Positions 33,938 through 42,662 of a stretch of 64,000 bases of DNA are shown here, piece after piece (the stretch's first letter is position 1; the number at the start of each line of letters is the position of its first letter). The stretch covers positions 1 to 64,000 of the forward strand of contig NZ_JAAEDH010000009.1 of the NCBI RefSeq assembly GCF_018128965.1, in the 5' to 3' direction. Origin of the DNA: Plastoroseomonas arctica (lineage in GTDB: Bacteria; Pseudomonadota; Alphaproteobacteria; Acetobacterales; Acetobacteraceae). The notes below the pieces were generated by a model. That model searched no databases and was not told the origin of the DNA. It saw only the letters and a program-made list of their open reading frames with translations. The position numbers and the translations under genes are program-made.

Positions 33938-35188
33938 CTAGGCGAGCGCAGGCGAGAGCGACCGCCCGCCGCGCTGGCGGAGCACCAGAGCGCCGACCAG
34001 CAACACCTGCGCGATGTTGAACGCGATACCGGCCCACCAGGCCGCCGCGTAGAAGCCCACCGCATCGTAGATCGCACCGGCCAGCCAGGCGCCGAAGGCC
34101 ATCCCCGTCAGGCTGCACAGCAGCAGCGCCGGCACCCGCCAGCTGACCTCGACCGCAGGGAACAGCTCCCGCACCGCCAGCACATAGGCCGGCACGATCC
34201 CCCCGAAGCCAAGCCCGTAGGCCGCGGCCGCGAAGAACAGCCCGGCCTCGTCCTGCGTCGCGAGGAAGCCCATCATCCCAAAGGTCTGCGCCACGCCGCC
34301 GATGAGCACGGTCCACAACCCGCCGATCCGGTCCGACAGCCAGCCCCAGAATTGCCGCGCGACGAAGGCCGCGAGCAGCAGCACCGAAAGCATCGCCGCC
34401 CCCACCGAGGTGCGGATGCCCAGGTCGCCGCACAGCGCCACCAGGTGCGACGCCGGCATCGCCATGGGCACGCAGCACAAGAAGCTGGCCAACGCCATCA
34501 GCGCCAGCGCCAAGTTCGGCCGCATCCCCAGCACGCGCGCCCCGGGGACCGAGCGGAGCGTGCCCGCACCGGCAAGCTGGACGGGCGCCGGCCGCACCAC
34601 CAGCGCCGCAAGTGCAAGGATGATCGCCGCCGCCCCGACGCCATAGGCCAGCATGGTCCAACGCCAGCCGATGGCGGCGATGGATCGCTCGAACACCGAT
34701 GGCCACACGAAGCCGGCGATGTATTGCCCCGACGAGACGAGGGCGAGTGCGGTACCCCGCCGCCGGTCGAACCACAGCGACACATAGGCCAGCATGGGCG
34801 GGAACAGCGCGCCGTTGCCGAACAGCCCGACGCCGATGCCGATGCCCACCAGCAGCGACCAGGGCTCCGCCAGCGAGGCGATCGCCAGGCCCATGAAGAT
34901 CGCGAAGCCGCCCAACATGGCCACTGCGCGCTGCCCGAACCGCCCGGCCAGCAATCCGCACAGCACGCCGCCCAGGCCCGTGCCGAAATAGGCGAGCGAC
35001 GTCGCCAGCGAGGGCAACGACCGGCCGCCGCCCAGCGTCTCCGCGATGGGCACCAGGCCGATCACCACCGTCATGGGCCCACCCGCCGCGAGCGCGAGCA
35101 TGGCGACGGCGGCCAGGGCGACGGTCCAGGATTGGCGCGTCTCGATGCTGCTCGTGCCGGCTTCGCCGTGCTTGTCGTCCGCGCCCAT
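33938..35188 (-). CDS. Major facilitator superfamily transporter
   Basis: 416-residue inner-membrane protein with 12 predicted helices and the MFS loop motif GxLxGRxGxR (LLAGRFGQRAV near residue 85). The closest general type is the oxalate/formate-antiporter-like or monocarboxylate MFS group. The start MGADDKHG is preferred; a long upstream frame reads through a repeat element. It converges with the panE-like gene. Substrate unknown. Confidence 0.87.
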   Translation of the reverse strand: MGADDKHGEAGTSSIETRQSWTVALAAVAMLALAAGGPMTVVIGLVPIAETLGGGRSLPSLATSLAYFGTGLGGVLCGLLAGRFGQRAVAMLGGFAIFMGLAIASLAEPWSLLVGIGIGVGLFGNGALFPPMLAYVSLWFDRRRGTALALVSSGQYIAGFVWPSVFERSIAAIGWRWTMLAYGVGAAAIILALAALVVRPAPVQLAGAGTLRSVPGARVLGMRPNLALALMALASFLCCVPMAMPASHLVALCGDLGIRTSVGAAMLSVLLLAAFVARQFWGWLSDRIGGLWTVLIGGVAQTFGMMGFLATQDEAGLFFAAAAYGLGFGGIVPAYVLAVRELFPAVEVSWRVPALLLCSLTGMAFGAWLAGAIYDAVGFYAAAWWAGIAFNIAQVLLVGALVLRQRGGRSLSPALA

Positions 35189-35210
35189 GGCGCAATTCTC
35201 CGGGGTGTTC

Positions 35211-35521
35211 GGGAAGGAAGCAAGGCCAGGGGCGCTGCCCCTGGACCCCGCCAGGATCGTGGCGATCCTGGACCTCCCTCTGTTAGTTCTTGGATTTGAG
35301 AGGGGAGTCTCGCCGGCGGCGAGCCGGGGGGGGGAGGAGGGCGCATCGAGGGAGTTCCCGCAGCATTGGCACCGCACTCGCCCCCTCCCACCCCGCCGCT
35401 TCAAGCAAGCACAGCGCTCCCAAGCCCGGGGCCAACACACGCAGGGGCCCGGGGATCGGCGCGATCCCCGGCGGGGCTTCGACGTATACGTCGAAGGGGG
35501 GCGGAGCCCCCCCGCCTTACG
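35211..35521. repeat. Composite palindromic repeat element, copy B
   Basis: About 310 bp without a gene. The left module begins GAAGCAAGGCCAGGGGC and contains the hairpins CCAGGGGC/GCCCCTGG and CCAGGATCG/CGATCCTGG; the centre has a CGAGCCGGGG...CCCCGCCGCT-type inverted pair; the right module holds GGGGATCGGCGCGATCCCC and the 20-bp palindrome at 35477-35496. It ends two bases before the stop of the minus-strand dctM gene at 35524. Confidence 0.78.
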
Positions 35522-35523
35522 CC

Positions 35524-36933
35524 CTACCGGAACACCGGCGCCGCGCTGTCCTCCTCCGACTGCTCGGGCGGCACAGTTATGGTGACGGAGGCCGGGTCCA
35601 CACCGGTGCCGTGGTCGATCCAGTAGGTCACGCTCTCCGGCCAAAGGATGATGACCAGCACGAGGATGAGCTGCAGCCCCACCCAGGGCAGCGCGCCCCA
35701 GTAGATGTCGGCGCTGCGCACCTCCTTCGGCGCGATGCCGCGCAGGTAGAACAGCGCGAAGCCGAATGGCGGATGCATGAAGCTGGTCTGCATGTTCACG
35801 CAGATCAGCACCCCGAACCAGACCAGATCGATGCCGAGCTTCGTGGCGATCGGGGCCAGCAGCGGGATGATGATGAAGGCGATCTCGAAGAAGTCGAGGA
35901 AGAAGGCCAGGAAGAAGATGAAGATGTTGACGAAGATCAGGAACCCCGTCTGTCCGCCGGGCAGTGCGGTGAGCAGGTGCTCGAGCCAGCGTCCGCCGTC
36001 GACGCCTTGGAAGACCAGGGAGAAGACGGTGGCGCCGATGAGGATGAACATCACCATGGTGGTGATGCGCATGGTGTTGCCCATGGCCTCGCGCAGCAGC
36101 GCCCAGGTGTAGGTGCGGTTGAGCATCGCCAGCAGGATGGCGCCGACGACGCCCATGGCACCGGCTTCGGTCGGCGTGGCCAGGCCCATGAAGATGGTGC
36201 CGAGCACGAGGAAGATCAGCACGATCGAGGGCACCATGCCCTTCAGCACGCGCCAGTAGAGCGGCCATCCCCGCGGCCCCAGCGCCTCGGGCGGCAGGGG
36301 GGGCACCTTGTGGGGTGCGACGATGCTGACGACCCCGATGAAGCCCAGGAACAGCAGCACCTGCAGGATGGAGGGCCCGATCGCACCCGCATACATGTCG
36401 CCCACAGAGCGCCCCAGCTGGTCGCCCAGCACGATCAGCACGAGGCTGGGTGGGATCACCTGGGTGATGGTGCCCGACGCCGCAATGACGCCTGTCGCGA
36501 TGCGCATGTCGTAGCCGTACTTCATCATGATCGGCAGGCTGATCATGCCCATCGCGATCACGCTCGCCGCCACCGTGCCGGTGATCGCCCCCAGCACTGC
36601 GCCCACCAGGATCACGGCATAGGCGAGGCCGCCGGGCACCTTGCCGAACAGCTGGCCGGTGCCCTCGAGCAGGTCCTCGGCCAGGCCGCAGCGCTCCAGG
36701 ATCGCGCCCATCAGCGTGAAGAAGGGGATTGAGAGAAGCAGCTCGTTCGACAGGATGCCGAAGACGCGCAGCGGGAGGTTGCCGAGGTAGGCGGTGGTGA
36801 AGAAGCCCAACTCGATGGAGAGGAAGCCGAAGAACAGCCCCACTGCGGCGAGCGAGAACGCCACCGGGAACCCCACCAGCAGGAACACGACGAGGCCGCC
36901 GAACATCAGCGGCGGCATGATCTCAACGCTCAT
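35524..36933 (-). CDS. TRAP transporter large permease (second system)
   Basis: 469-residue DctM-type protein with about 12 to 13 membrane segments. LMGAILERCGLAEDL, GAVLGAITGTVAASVIAMG and ASGTITQVIPPSLVLIVLGDQLG are family motifs. The longer form resembles TRAP systems for mannitol/chloroaromatic or other organic acids. It overlaps the small permease by 4 bases; no receptor gene adjoins, so the receptor must be encoded elsewhere. Confidence 0.92.
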   Translation of the reverse strand: MSVEIMPPLMFGGLVVFLLVGFPVAFSLAAVGLFFGFLSIELGFFTTAYLGNLPLRVFGILSNELLLSIPFFTLMGAILERCGLAEDLLEGTGQLFGKVPGGLAYAVILVGAVLGAITGTVAASVIAMGMISLPIMMKYGYDMRIATGVIAASGTITQVIPPSLVLIVLGDQLGRSVGDMYAGAIGPSILQVLLFLGFIGVVSIVAPHKVPPLPPEALGPRGWPLYWRVLKGMVPSIVLIFLVLGTIFMGLATPTEAGAMGVVGAILLAMLNRTYTWALLREAMGNTMRITTMVMFILIGATVFSLVFQGVDGGRWLEHLLTALPGGQTGFLIFVNIFIFFLAFFLDFFEIAFIIIPLLAPIATKLGIDLVWFGVLICVNMQTSFMHPPFGFALFYLRGIAPKEVRSADIYWGALPWVGLQLILVLVIILWPESVTYWIDHGTGVDPASVTITVPPEQSEEDSAAPVFR

Positions 36934-37481
36934 TGCTCAGGCCGCGCATATTCCGTGAACACCTGCGTCCCGCCGGTCGGCACGCCGCGCAGCACCGCGA
37001 TGCGCTTGATCAGCTCCGACAGGCCCTGCGCCACCATCAGCGCGAAGCCCAACGGCATCAGAAGCTTGGCCGGCCAGCGGATCAGCCCGCCGGGATTGCC
37101 CGACATCTCGCCGCGCAGGAAGCTGTCGAGGAACTGGGGCCAGGTCATCCAGGCGAGCAGCGCCATGGCCGGCAGCAGGAACACGATCAGCCCCAGGATA
37201 TCGATCCACAGCCGCGTGCGCGGGGCGACCCAGCCGTAGAGGATATCCACCCGCACATGCTCGTTGCGGAACAGCGTGTGCGAGGCGCCGAGCATCACCA
37301 CGCCGGCGAACAGATACCACTGCAGCTCGAGCCACGCATTCGAGGAGACCGAGACGCCGTAGCGCAGGAAGGCATTGCCGGCACTGACGGCACAGGCGCC
37401 CAGCACCATCCAGTCCGCGATACGGCCGAAGCGCTCACTGACCGCGTCTGTCGCGCGGCTGAAGGCAAGGAGGGCGTGCAT
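36930..37481 (-). CDS. TRAP transporter small permease (second system)
   Basis: 183-residue DctQ-type protein with four membrane segments and the LFRNEHVRVDILYG motif. The ATG at 37481 (MHALLAFSR) is chosen because AGGA lies 9 bp upstream and the N-terminus then matches the family; ATGs at 37502 and 37517 would extend it. Divergent from the hydrogenase-4-like operon. Confidence 0.87.
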   Translation of the reverse strand: MHALLAFSRATDAVSERFGRIADWMVLGACAVSAGNAFLRYGVSVSSNAWLELQWYLFAGVVMLGASHTLFRNEHVRVDILYGWVAPRTRLWIDILGLIVFLLPAMALLAWMTWPQFLDSFLRGEMSGNPGGLIRWPAKLLMPLGFALMVAQGLSELIKRIAVLRGVPTGGTQVFTEYARPEQ

Positions 37482-37569
37482 TGCGCGCGTTCCTAGCCCC
37501 ATGTCCCTGATCTGCAAAGGTGCCGCGACGCGTGCCCCTCGCGGCAGCGGCCCCGAGCGGATAGGCTCG

Positions 37570-39615
37570 TTGGGTGACCACCGCGCGACTCCGCCCGCCG
37601 TGCTGACGGCGCTTCTGACCCTGCTGGCCGCGCTGCTCGCGCTCGCGGCGGTGGGGGCGGTGCGCGCGTCCAGGACGGCCGGGGTGGTGCACGCCGGGAC
37701 GGCGGCGGTTTGCGGCGGGTTCTGCGCGGTGGCGGTCCTGGCCCTGGTCCTGCCCGCGGCACCGGCGCTGGCGCTGCCCTTCGGTCCCTTCTGGGGGCCG
37801 TCGATGGTCGCACTCGATGGCCTTTCCGCCTGGTTCCTGCTGATCCTGGGGCTCTCGGGCGGGGCCTCCTCGCTCGCGGCCCTGGGCTATGGCGGGGGGG
37901 CCATGCCCGCGCGGCTGCTGGTGCCCTGGCCCCTGTTTCTCGCCGCCATGGCGCTGACGCTGGCCGCGGCCGACGCCTTCACCCTGCTGCTGGGCTTCGA
38001 GGCGATGTCACTCGCCTCCTGGGCGCTGGTCGCGGCCGAGCATGACCGCGCCGAGAACCGCCGCGCCGCGCGCCTCTATCTGGTCTTCGCGATCTTCGCC
38101 GCCGCCTGCCTGATCCCGGTCGTCGGCCTGCTCGCGATCGGGCCGGAGGCGGTGGGCTTCGCCGCACTGCGCGAAACGCCGCCCGAGGGGCTGCGCGCGA
38201 CGCTGATCCTGGGCCTCGTGCTGGCCGGCGCGGGGGCCAAGGCGGGGCTGGTGCCGTTCCACGCCTGGCTGCCGCTCGCCCATCCCGCCGCGCCGAGCCA
38301 TGTCTCGGCGGTGATGTCCGGCGCCATGACCAAGGTCGCGCTCTACGTCATGGCGCGGGTGTTGTTCGACCTGTGCGGCCCGGCGCAGCCGTTGTGGTGG
38401 GGCGCGCCGCTGCTGGCGCTCGGGGCGGCCTCCGCCCTGCTCGGCGCGCTGCGGGCGAATATGGAGGAGGACAGCAAGGTGCTGCTCGCCTGCTCCACCA
38501 TCGAGAATATCGGCCTGATCGTGATGGCGATGGGGCTTGTGCTGGCGTTCCGGGGGGCGGATCTCGCGCCGCTGGCGGCACTCGCGGCGGGGGCGGCGCT
38601 GTTGCACGCGCTGAATCACGGGGTGTTCAAGACGCTGCTGTTCCTGGGCGCCGGCGCGGTGCTGCACGCCGCGCTGACGCGGCGGCTGGACTCGATGGGC
38701 GGGCTGATCCGGCCGATGCCCTGGACGGCTGCGGCGGTGATGGTCGGCGCCGGGGCCGCGGCCGCGCTGCCGCCGCTGTCGGGCTTCGCCTCAGAATGGC
38801 TGCTGCTGCAATCCCTCCTCGCCGGCTGGCGCACCGGCGCGCTGGGCTTCCAGATCACCGTCGCGGCCGCCACCGCCATCGCCGCGCTGTCGGCCGCACT
38901 CGCGGCCGCGGCCATGGTCCGCTTCGTGGGAATGGCCTTCCTCGGGCGGCCGCGCACGCCGCGCGCGGCGGGGGCATCCGAACATCCGGGGGCGGAGCGC
39001 ATCGCACTCGTCGGGCTGGCGGCACTCACCGTCGCGTTCGGCATCCTGCCTGCGCCGCTGCTCGACCTGGCGGCGGGCGGGGTGCGGCTGCTCTCGGGCG
39101 GCGCGGGCCGGCCGGTGATGGCGGCCCTCGGACTCGCGGCCGGCGACGGCGCGGCAAGGCTCTGGCCGGCGGGGGTATTCCTGCTGCTCGCGCTCATCGC
39201 GGGCGCGGTGGTCGTGGCACTTCGCGCGAGGGGAGCGCGGGGCTTCACCACCGGCCCGGCCTGGGCCTGCGGCTTCATGGCACCCCCTCCGCACTTGCCC
39301 TTCGGCGATCCGCTGACCCAGCCCTCCGCGGCCGGCCTCGCGCAGCCTCTGCGGCGGATGCTAGGCGGCGCGCTGCTGGGTGCGGAGGAGCGCGTGACCA
39401 TGCCCGACCCGGGCGACCCGCGCGCCGCCACCATCGCCACCTGCGCCGAGGACCCGGCCTTCCCCTACCTGCTGGCCCCGCTGGCGAGGCTGCGCGACGC
39501 GCTGGCCGGGACAGCGGAGCGGCTGCGCGACCTCTCCATCCGGCAATGCCTAATGCTGAGCTTCTCCCTGCTCATCGCGATGCTGGCGCTGGTCGCCGTG
39601 CTGGAACGCGGCTGA
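37570..39615 (+). CDS. hyfB: Hydrogenase-4-like membrane subunit HyfB
   Basis: About 681-residue antiporter-like (NuoL/M/N family) proton-translocating subunit with about 16 membrane segments. Conserved charged residues are visible: LGFEAMSLASW (Glu in TM5), GAKAGLVPFHAWLP (Lys in TM7) and NMEEDSKVLLACSTIENIG. It is the first gene of an uninterrupted run of seven coupled genes. The start is uncertain: TTG 37570 is used because the first membrane helix follows at once; an in-frame ATG at 37501 would leave only 19 bp between its start and that of the divergent gene. Confidence 0.85.
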   Translation: MGDHRATPPAVLTALLTLLAALLALAAVGAVRASRTAGVVHAGTAAVCGGFCAVAVLALVLPAAPALALPFGPFWGPSMVALDGLSAWFLLILGLSGGASSLAALGYGGGAMPARLLVPWPLFLAAMALTLAAADAFTLLLGFEAMSLASWALVAAEHDRAENRRAARLYLVFAIFAAACLIPVVGLLAIGPEAVGFAALRETPPEGLRATLILGLVLAGAGAKAGLVPFHAWLPLAHPAAPSHVSAVMSGAMTKVALYVMARVLFDLCGPAQPLWWGAPLLALGAASALLGALRANMEEDSKVLLACSTIENIGLIVMAMGLVLAFRGADLAPLAALAAGAALLHALNHGVFKTLLFLGAGAVLHAALTRRLDSMGGLIRPMPWTAAAVMVGAGAAAALPPLSGFASEWLLLQSLLAGWRTGALGFQITVAAATAIAALSAALAAAAMVRFVGMAFLGRPRTPRAAGASEHPGAERIALVGLAALTVAFGILPAPLLDLAAGGVRLLSGGAGRPVMAALGLAAGDGAARLWPAGVFLLLALIAGAVVVALRARGARGFTTGPAWACGFMAPPPHLPFGDPLTQPSAAGLAQPLRRMLGGALLGAEERVTMPDPGDPRAATIATCAEDPAFPYLLAPLARLRDALAGTAERLRDLSIRQCLMLSFSLLIAMLALVAVLERG

Positions 39616-39616
39616 A

Positions 39617-40576
39617 GTGGAAACCCTCGCCGGCATCCTCACGCAATTGCTGCACATGGCGCTGATCCTCGCCGGCGCGCCGCTGCTGCTCGGGCTCATC
39701 CGGCTGGCCAAGGCGCGGCTGATGGGCCGGCGCGGCCCGCACCCGCTGCAGCCCTGGCGGGACCTGCGCAAGCTGCTGGGCAAGCGCGCGGTGGTGGCCG
39801 AGACCGCCTCCGCGGTCACCCATGTGGCACCCTTCGTCGCAGTCGCGAGTGCGCTGCTCGCGGCCTTCCTCATTCCCTCCTTCGCGCGTGGGATGGTGCT
39901 GGCCCCGCTCGCGGACCTGTTGCTGATCGCGGGGCTTCTGGCGCTCGGGCGGGTGGCGATGGCGCTGGCCGGGCTCGATGCCGGCACGCCCTTCGGCGGC
40001 CTGGGTGCCGCGCGCGAGATGGCCTTCGCCGCCTTCGCCGAACCGGCGCTGATCCTGGCCGCGCTCACCTTCTCCATCATCGCCGGCACCACCAATGTCG
40101 ATGCCATCGCCGGCAGCTTCCAGGACGGCGCGGTGGGCGTGCGCGTCTCCCTCGCACTCACCTTCATCGCCATGCTGGCCGTCGCCGTCTCGGAAAATGC
40201 ACGCATCCCCGTGGACAACCCCTCGACCCACCTCGAGCTCACCATGGTGCATGAGGCGATGATCCTGGAGGCGAGCGGCGAGCAGCTCGCGCTCTGGGAC
40301 TACCAGTCCGCGCTGCGACTGATGCTGTGGCTGAGCCTGATCGCGACGATCTTCTTTCCCGTAGGCTTGGCCTCGCCAGGCTCTGGGCCGCTGTCCTGGC
40401 TGGTGGGGATTGCCGCCTTCGCGACGAAGCTTGCTGCGCTCGGCTTCGCGCTGGCGGTGTTCGAGAGCGCGCTGGCCAAGATGCGGGTGTTCAGGGTGCC
40501 GGAATTCCTCGGCGCTGCGCTGCTGCTCGGGCTGCTCGCGGCGGTGTTCCTGTTCCTCTCGACGGGTTTCGCGTGA
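39617..40576 (+). CDS. hyfC: Hydrogenase-4-like membrane subunit HyfC (NuoH-like)
   Basis: 319-residue membrane protein with about eight helices. ENARIPVDNPSTHLELTMVHEAM is the conserved acidic loop of the NuoH/HycD family, which couples the peripheral arm to ion channels. GTG start 1 bp after the hyfB stop. Its partners are HyfB/E/F (membrane) and HyfG/I (peripheral). Confidence 0.9.
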   Translation: METLAGILTQLLHMALILAGAPLLLGLIRLAKARLMGRRGPHPLQPWRDLRKLLGKRAVVAETASAVTHVAPFVAVASALLAAFLIPSFARGMVLAPLADLLLIAGLLALGRVAMALAGLDAGTPFGGLGAAREMAFAAFAEPALILAALTFSIIAGTTNVDAIAGSFQDGAVGVRVSLALTFIAMLAVAVSENARIPVDNPSTHLELTMVHEAMILEASGEQLALWDYQSALRLMLWLSLIATIFFPVGLASPGSGPLSWLVGIAAFATKLAALGFALAVFESALAKMRVFRVPEFLGAALLLGLLAAVFLFLSTGFA

Positions 40577-41241
40577 TGCTGGGCAACCTCGCCTACGACA
40601 TCGCGCATCTGCTCGGGGGCGGGGTGCTGCTGATCTCGTTCATGCTGCTCTACCAGCGTCGCCTCGCCGCGGTGATCAACGCCTTCGCCATGCAGGGCGT
40701 GCTGGTGGCGCTGGCCGCCGCCTGGCAGGGGATCGCGCAGGGCGAGCCGGGGCTGTTCCTCACCGCCGCGATCGCCTTCGCGGCCAAGGCGGTGGCGATC
40801 CCGCTCGCGCTGCGCCTGGTGCTGAAGCGCCTGGATCTCGAAGGCAGTGCGGAGCCCGCGCTCGGCATCGGCGCGACGATGATCGGCGGGGTGATGCTGG
40901 TGGCCCTCGCCATCCTAGTGGTGCTGCCGGCGACCGCCGGGGCGCATGCGCTGGCGCGGGAGGATTTGGCCCTCGCGCTCTCGGTGGTGCTGCTGGGGAT
41001 GCTGATGATGATCTCCCGGCGCAACGCCATCGCCCAGGTGATCGGGCTGATGGGGGTAGAAAATGGGCTGCTGCTGGCCGCGATCGGTGCTGCGGGGATG
41101 CCGCTGGTGGTGGAGCTGTCGACCGCGGCGCTGGTGCTGATGCTCGCGGTCGTGGCCGCCGTCATCGCGCTGCTGATGCGCGAGCGGCTGCAGAGCCTCG
41201 ACACCCAGGCGCTGCACCGCCATCGCGGGGAGCAGGGCTGA
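40576..41241 (+). CDS. hyfE: Hydrogenase-4-like component E (HyfE)
   Basis: 221-residue membrane protein with six to seven helices. HyfE is the hydrogenase-4-specific subunit whose C-terminal half resembles NuoK; GLMGVENGLLLAAIGAAGMP carries the conserved membrane glutamate. TGATG overlap with hyfC and 1-bp overlap with hyfF. Confidence 0.88.
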   Translation: MLGNLAYDIAHLLGGGVLLISFMLLYQRRLAAVINAFAMQGVLVALAAAWQGIAQGEPGLFLTAAIAFAAKAVAIPLALRLVLKRLDLEGSAEPALGIGATMIGGVMLVALAILVVLPATAGAHALAREDLALALSVVLLGMLMMISRRNAIAQVIGLMGVENGLLLAAIGAAGMPLVVELSTAALVLMLAVVAAVIALLMRERLQSLDTQALHRHRGEQG

Positions 41242-42662
41242 TGCCGCTGCCCTGGGCCATCGTGTTCTTCCCCTGGCTCGGCGCGCTGGTGCTGGCGGCG
41301 ATCCCCAATGGGCGGCTGGCGGCGCGGGTGAACATCGGCGTTTCCGCCGTCTCGCTCGTCCTCGCGCTCACCGCCTTCGGCGAGCCCGCGGGTCTGTCCG
41401 GCTGGACGCATCTGGACGCGCTGAACCTGCCCTTGCTGGCTGTGGGCTTCGTCGTCGGACTGACGACGGCGGTGTATTCGGCCGCGACGCTGGATGCCGA
41501 GGGCCTCGATGCGCTGGGCGCGCGCGCCTACCACGCCGCCTTCCAGATCTTCATGGGCGCGCAGGCGCTGGCCCTTCTTGCCGACAATCTCGGCGTGATG
41601 TGGGTCGCCATCGAGATCGCGACCATCGCGACCGTCCTGATGGTGGCCATCCACCGCACGCCGGCGGCGATCGAGGCGGCGTGGAAATTCTTCATCCTGT
41701 GCGGCGTCGGCATCGCGCTCGCGCTGTTCGGCACGATCTTGCTTTATGTCGCCGCGCAGCCGGTGCTGGGCGAGGCCGGCCTGTCCTGGCAGGCGCTCAA
41801 CGGTGCGGCGGCGCAGATGGATGCCGGGCTGCTCAACCTCGCCTTCGTGTTCCTCCTGGTCGGCTACGGGACCAAGTCCGGGCTGGTGCCGCTGCATTCC
41901 TGGCTGCCCGACGCGCATGCCGAGGGCCCGACCGCCATCTCTGCGGTGCTGTCCGGCCTGCTGCTCAACGCGGCGATGCACGCGGTGCTGCGGGGCAAAT
42001 CCATCATTGGCGGCAATCCCGACACGCTCGCCACCGGCCCCTTCATGATCGCCCTCGGTCTCGCCTCGGCGCTGCTGGCTTCGCTCGCGCTCTGGCGCCG
42101 CGCGGATGCCCGGCGCCTGTTTGCCTGGAGCAGCATCGAGCATATGGGCCTCGCCGCCCTCGCCTTCGGCATCGGCGGTGCGGCGACCCTGGCGGGGCTG
42201 CTGCACATGCTCGGACATTCGCTGATCAAGAGCGCGATCTTCTTCGGCGTGGGCCAGGCGAGCATCCTCAAGGGCAGCCAGAAGATGGCCGCGATCGGCG
42301 GGCTGATCGCGAGCCACCCGGGGCTCGGCTGGGGCCTCGCGCTCGCCATCGCCGGCATCGCGGGGCTGCCGCCCTTCCTGCTCTTCGTCTCGGAATTCGG
42401 GCTGGTGGCGGAGGCCATGGCGACGAACCCCTGGCTTGCGCTCCCGCTCGGCATCGCGCTGCTCACGGCGGCCGCCGCGCTAGTGAGCGCGCTGCAATCG
42501 CTGTGCCTGGGTGCGCCGACCCCGGACGTGCAGGGGGCGCGGACGACCGTCGCTGCCACCCTGCCGCTGTGGCTGCACCTGGGCCTCGCGGTGTGGCTCG
42601 CGCTGGCGATGCCCGCCTTCCTCGCCAGCCTGCTGCGCGACGCCGCGGGGCTGATCCGGTGA
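41241..42662 (+). CDS. hyfF: Hydrogenase-4-like membrane subunit HyfF
   Basis: 473-residue second antiporter-like subunit. MWVAIEIATIATVL (TM5 Glu), GTKSGLVPLHSWLPDAHAEGPTAISA (TM7 Lys, diagnostic loop) and LGHSLIKSAIFF are present. Having both HyfB and HyfF gives two putative ion channels. It overlaps hyfG by 4 bases with a GTG start downstream. Confidence 0.9.
   Translation: MPLPWAIVFFPWLGALVLAAIPNGRLAARVNIGVSAVSLVLALTAFGEPAGLSGWTHLDALNLPLLAVGFVVGLTTAVYSAATLDAEGLDALGARAYHAAFQIFMGAQALALLADNLGVMWVAIEIATIATVLMVAIHRTPAAIEAAWKFFILCGVGIALALFGTILLYVAAQPVLGEAGLSWQALNGAAAQMDAGLLNLAFVFLLVGYGTKSGLVPLHSWLPDAHAEGPTAISAVLSGLLLNAAMHAVLRGKSIIGGNPDTLATGPFMIALGLASALLASLALWRRADARRLFAWSSIEHMGLAALAFGIGGAATLAGLLHMLGHSLIKSAIFFGVGQASILKGSQKMAAIGGLIASHPGLGWGLALAIAGIAGLPPFLLFVSEFGLVAEAMATNPWLALPLGIALLTAAAALVSALQSLCLGAPTPDVQGARTTVAATLPLWLHLGLAVWLALAMPAFLASLLRDAAGLIR

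Noticed and set aside
33938-36268. 776-residue frame joining an MFS transporter to upstream sequence
   Set aside because: The N-terminal 360 residues are a shadow of dctM and read through a repeat element; the MFS starts at 35188.
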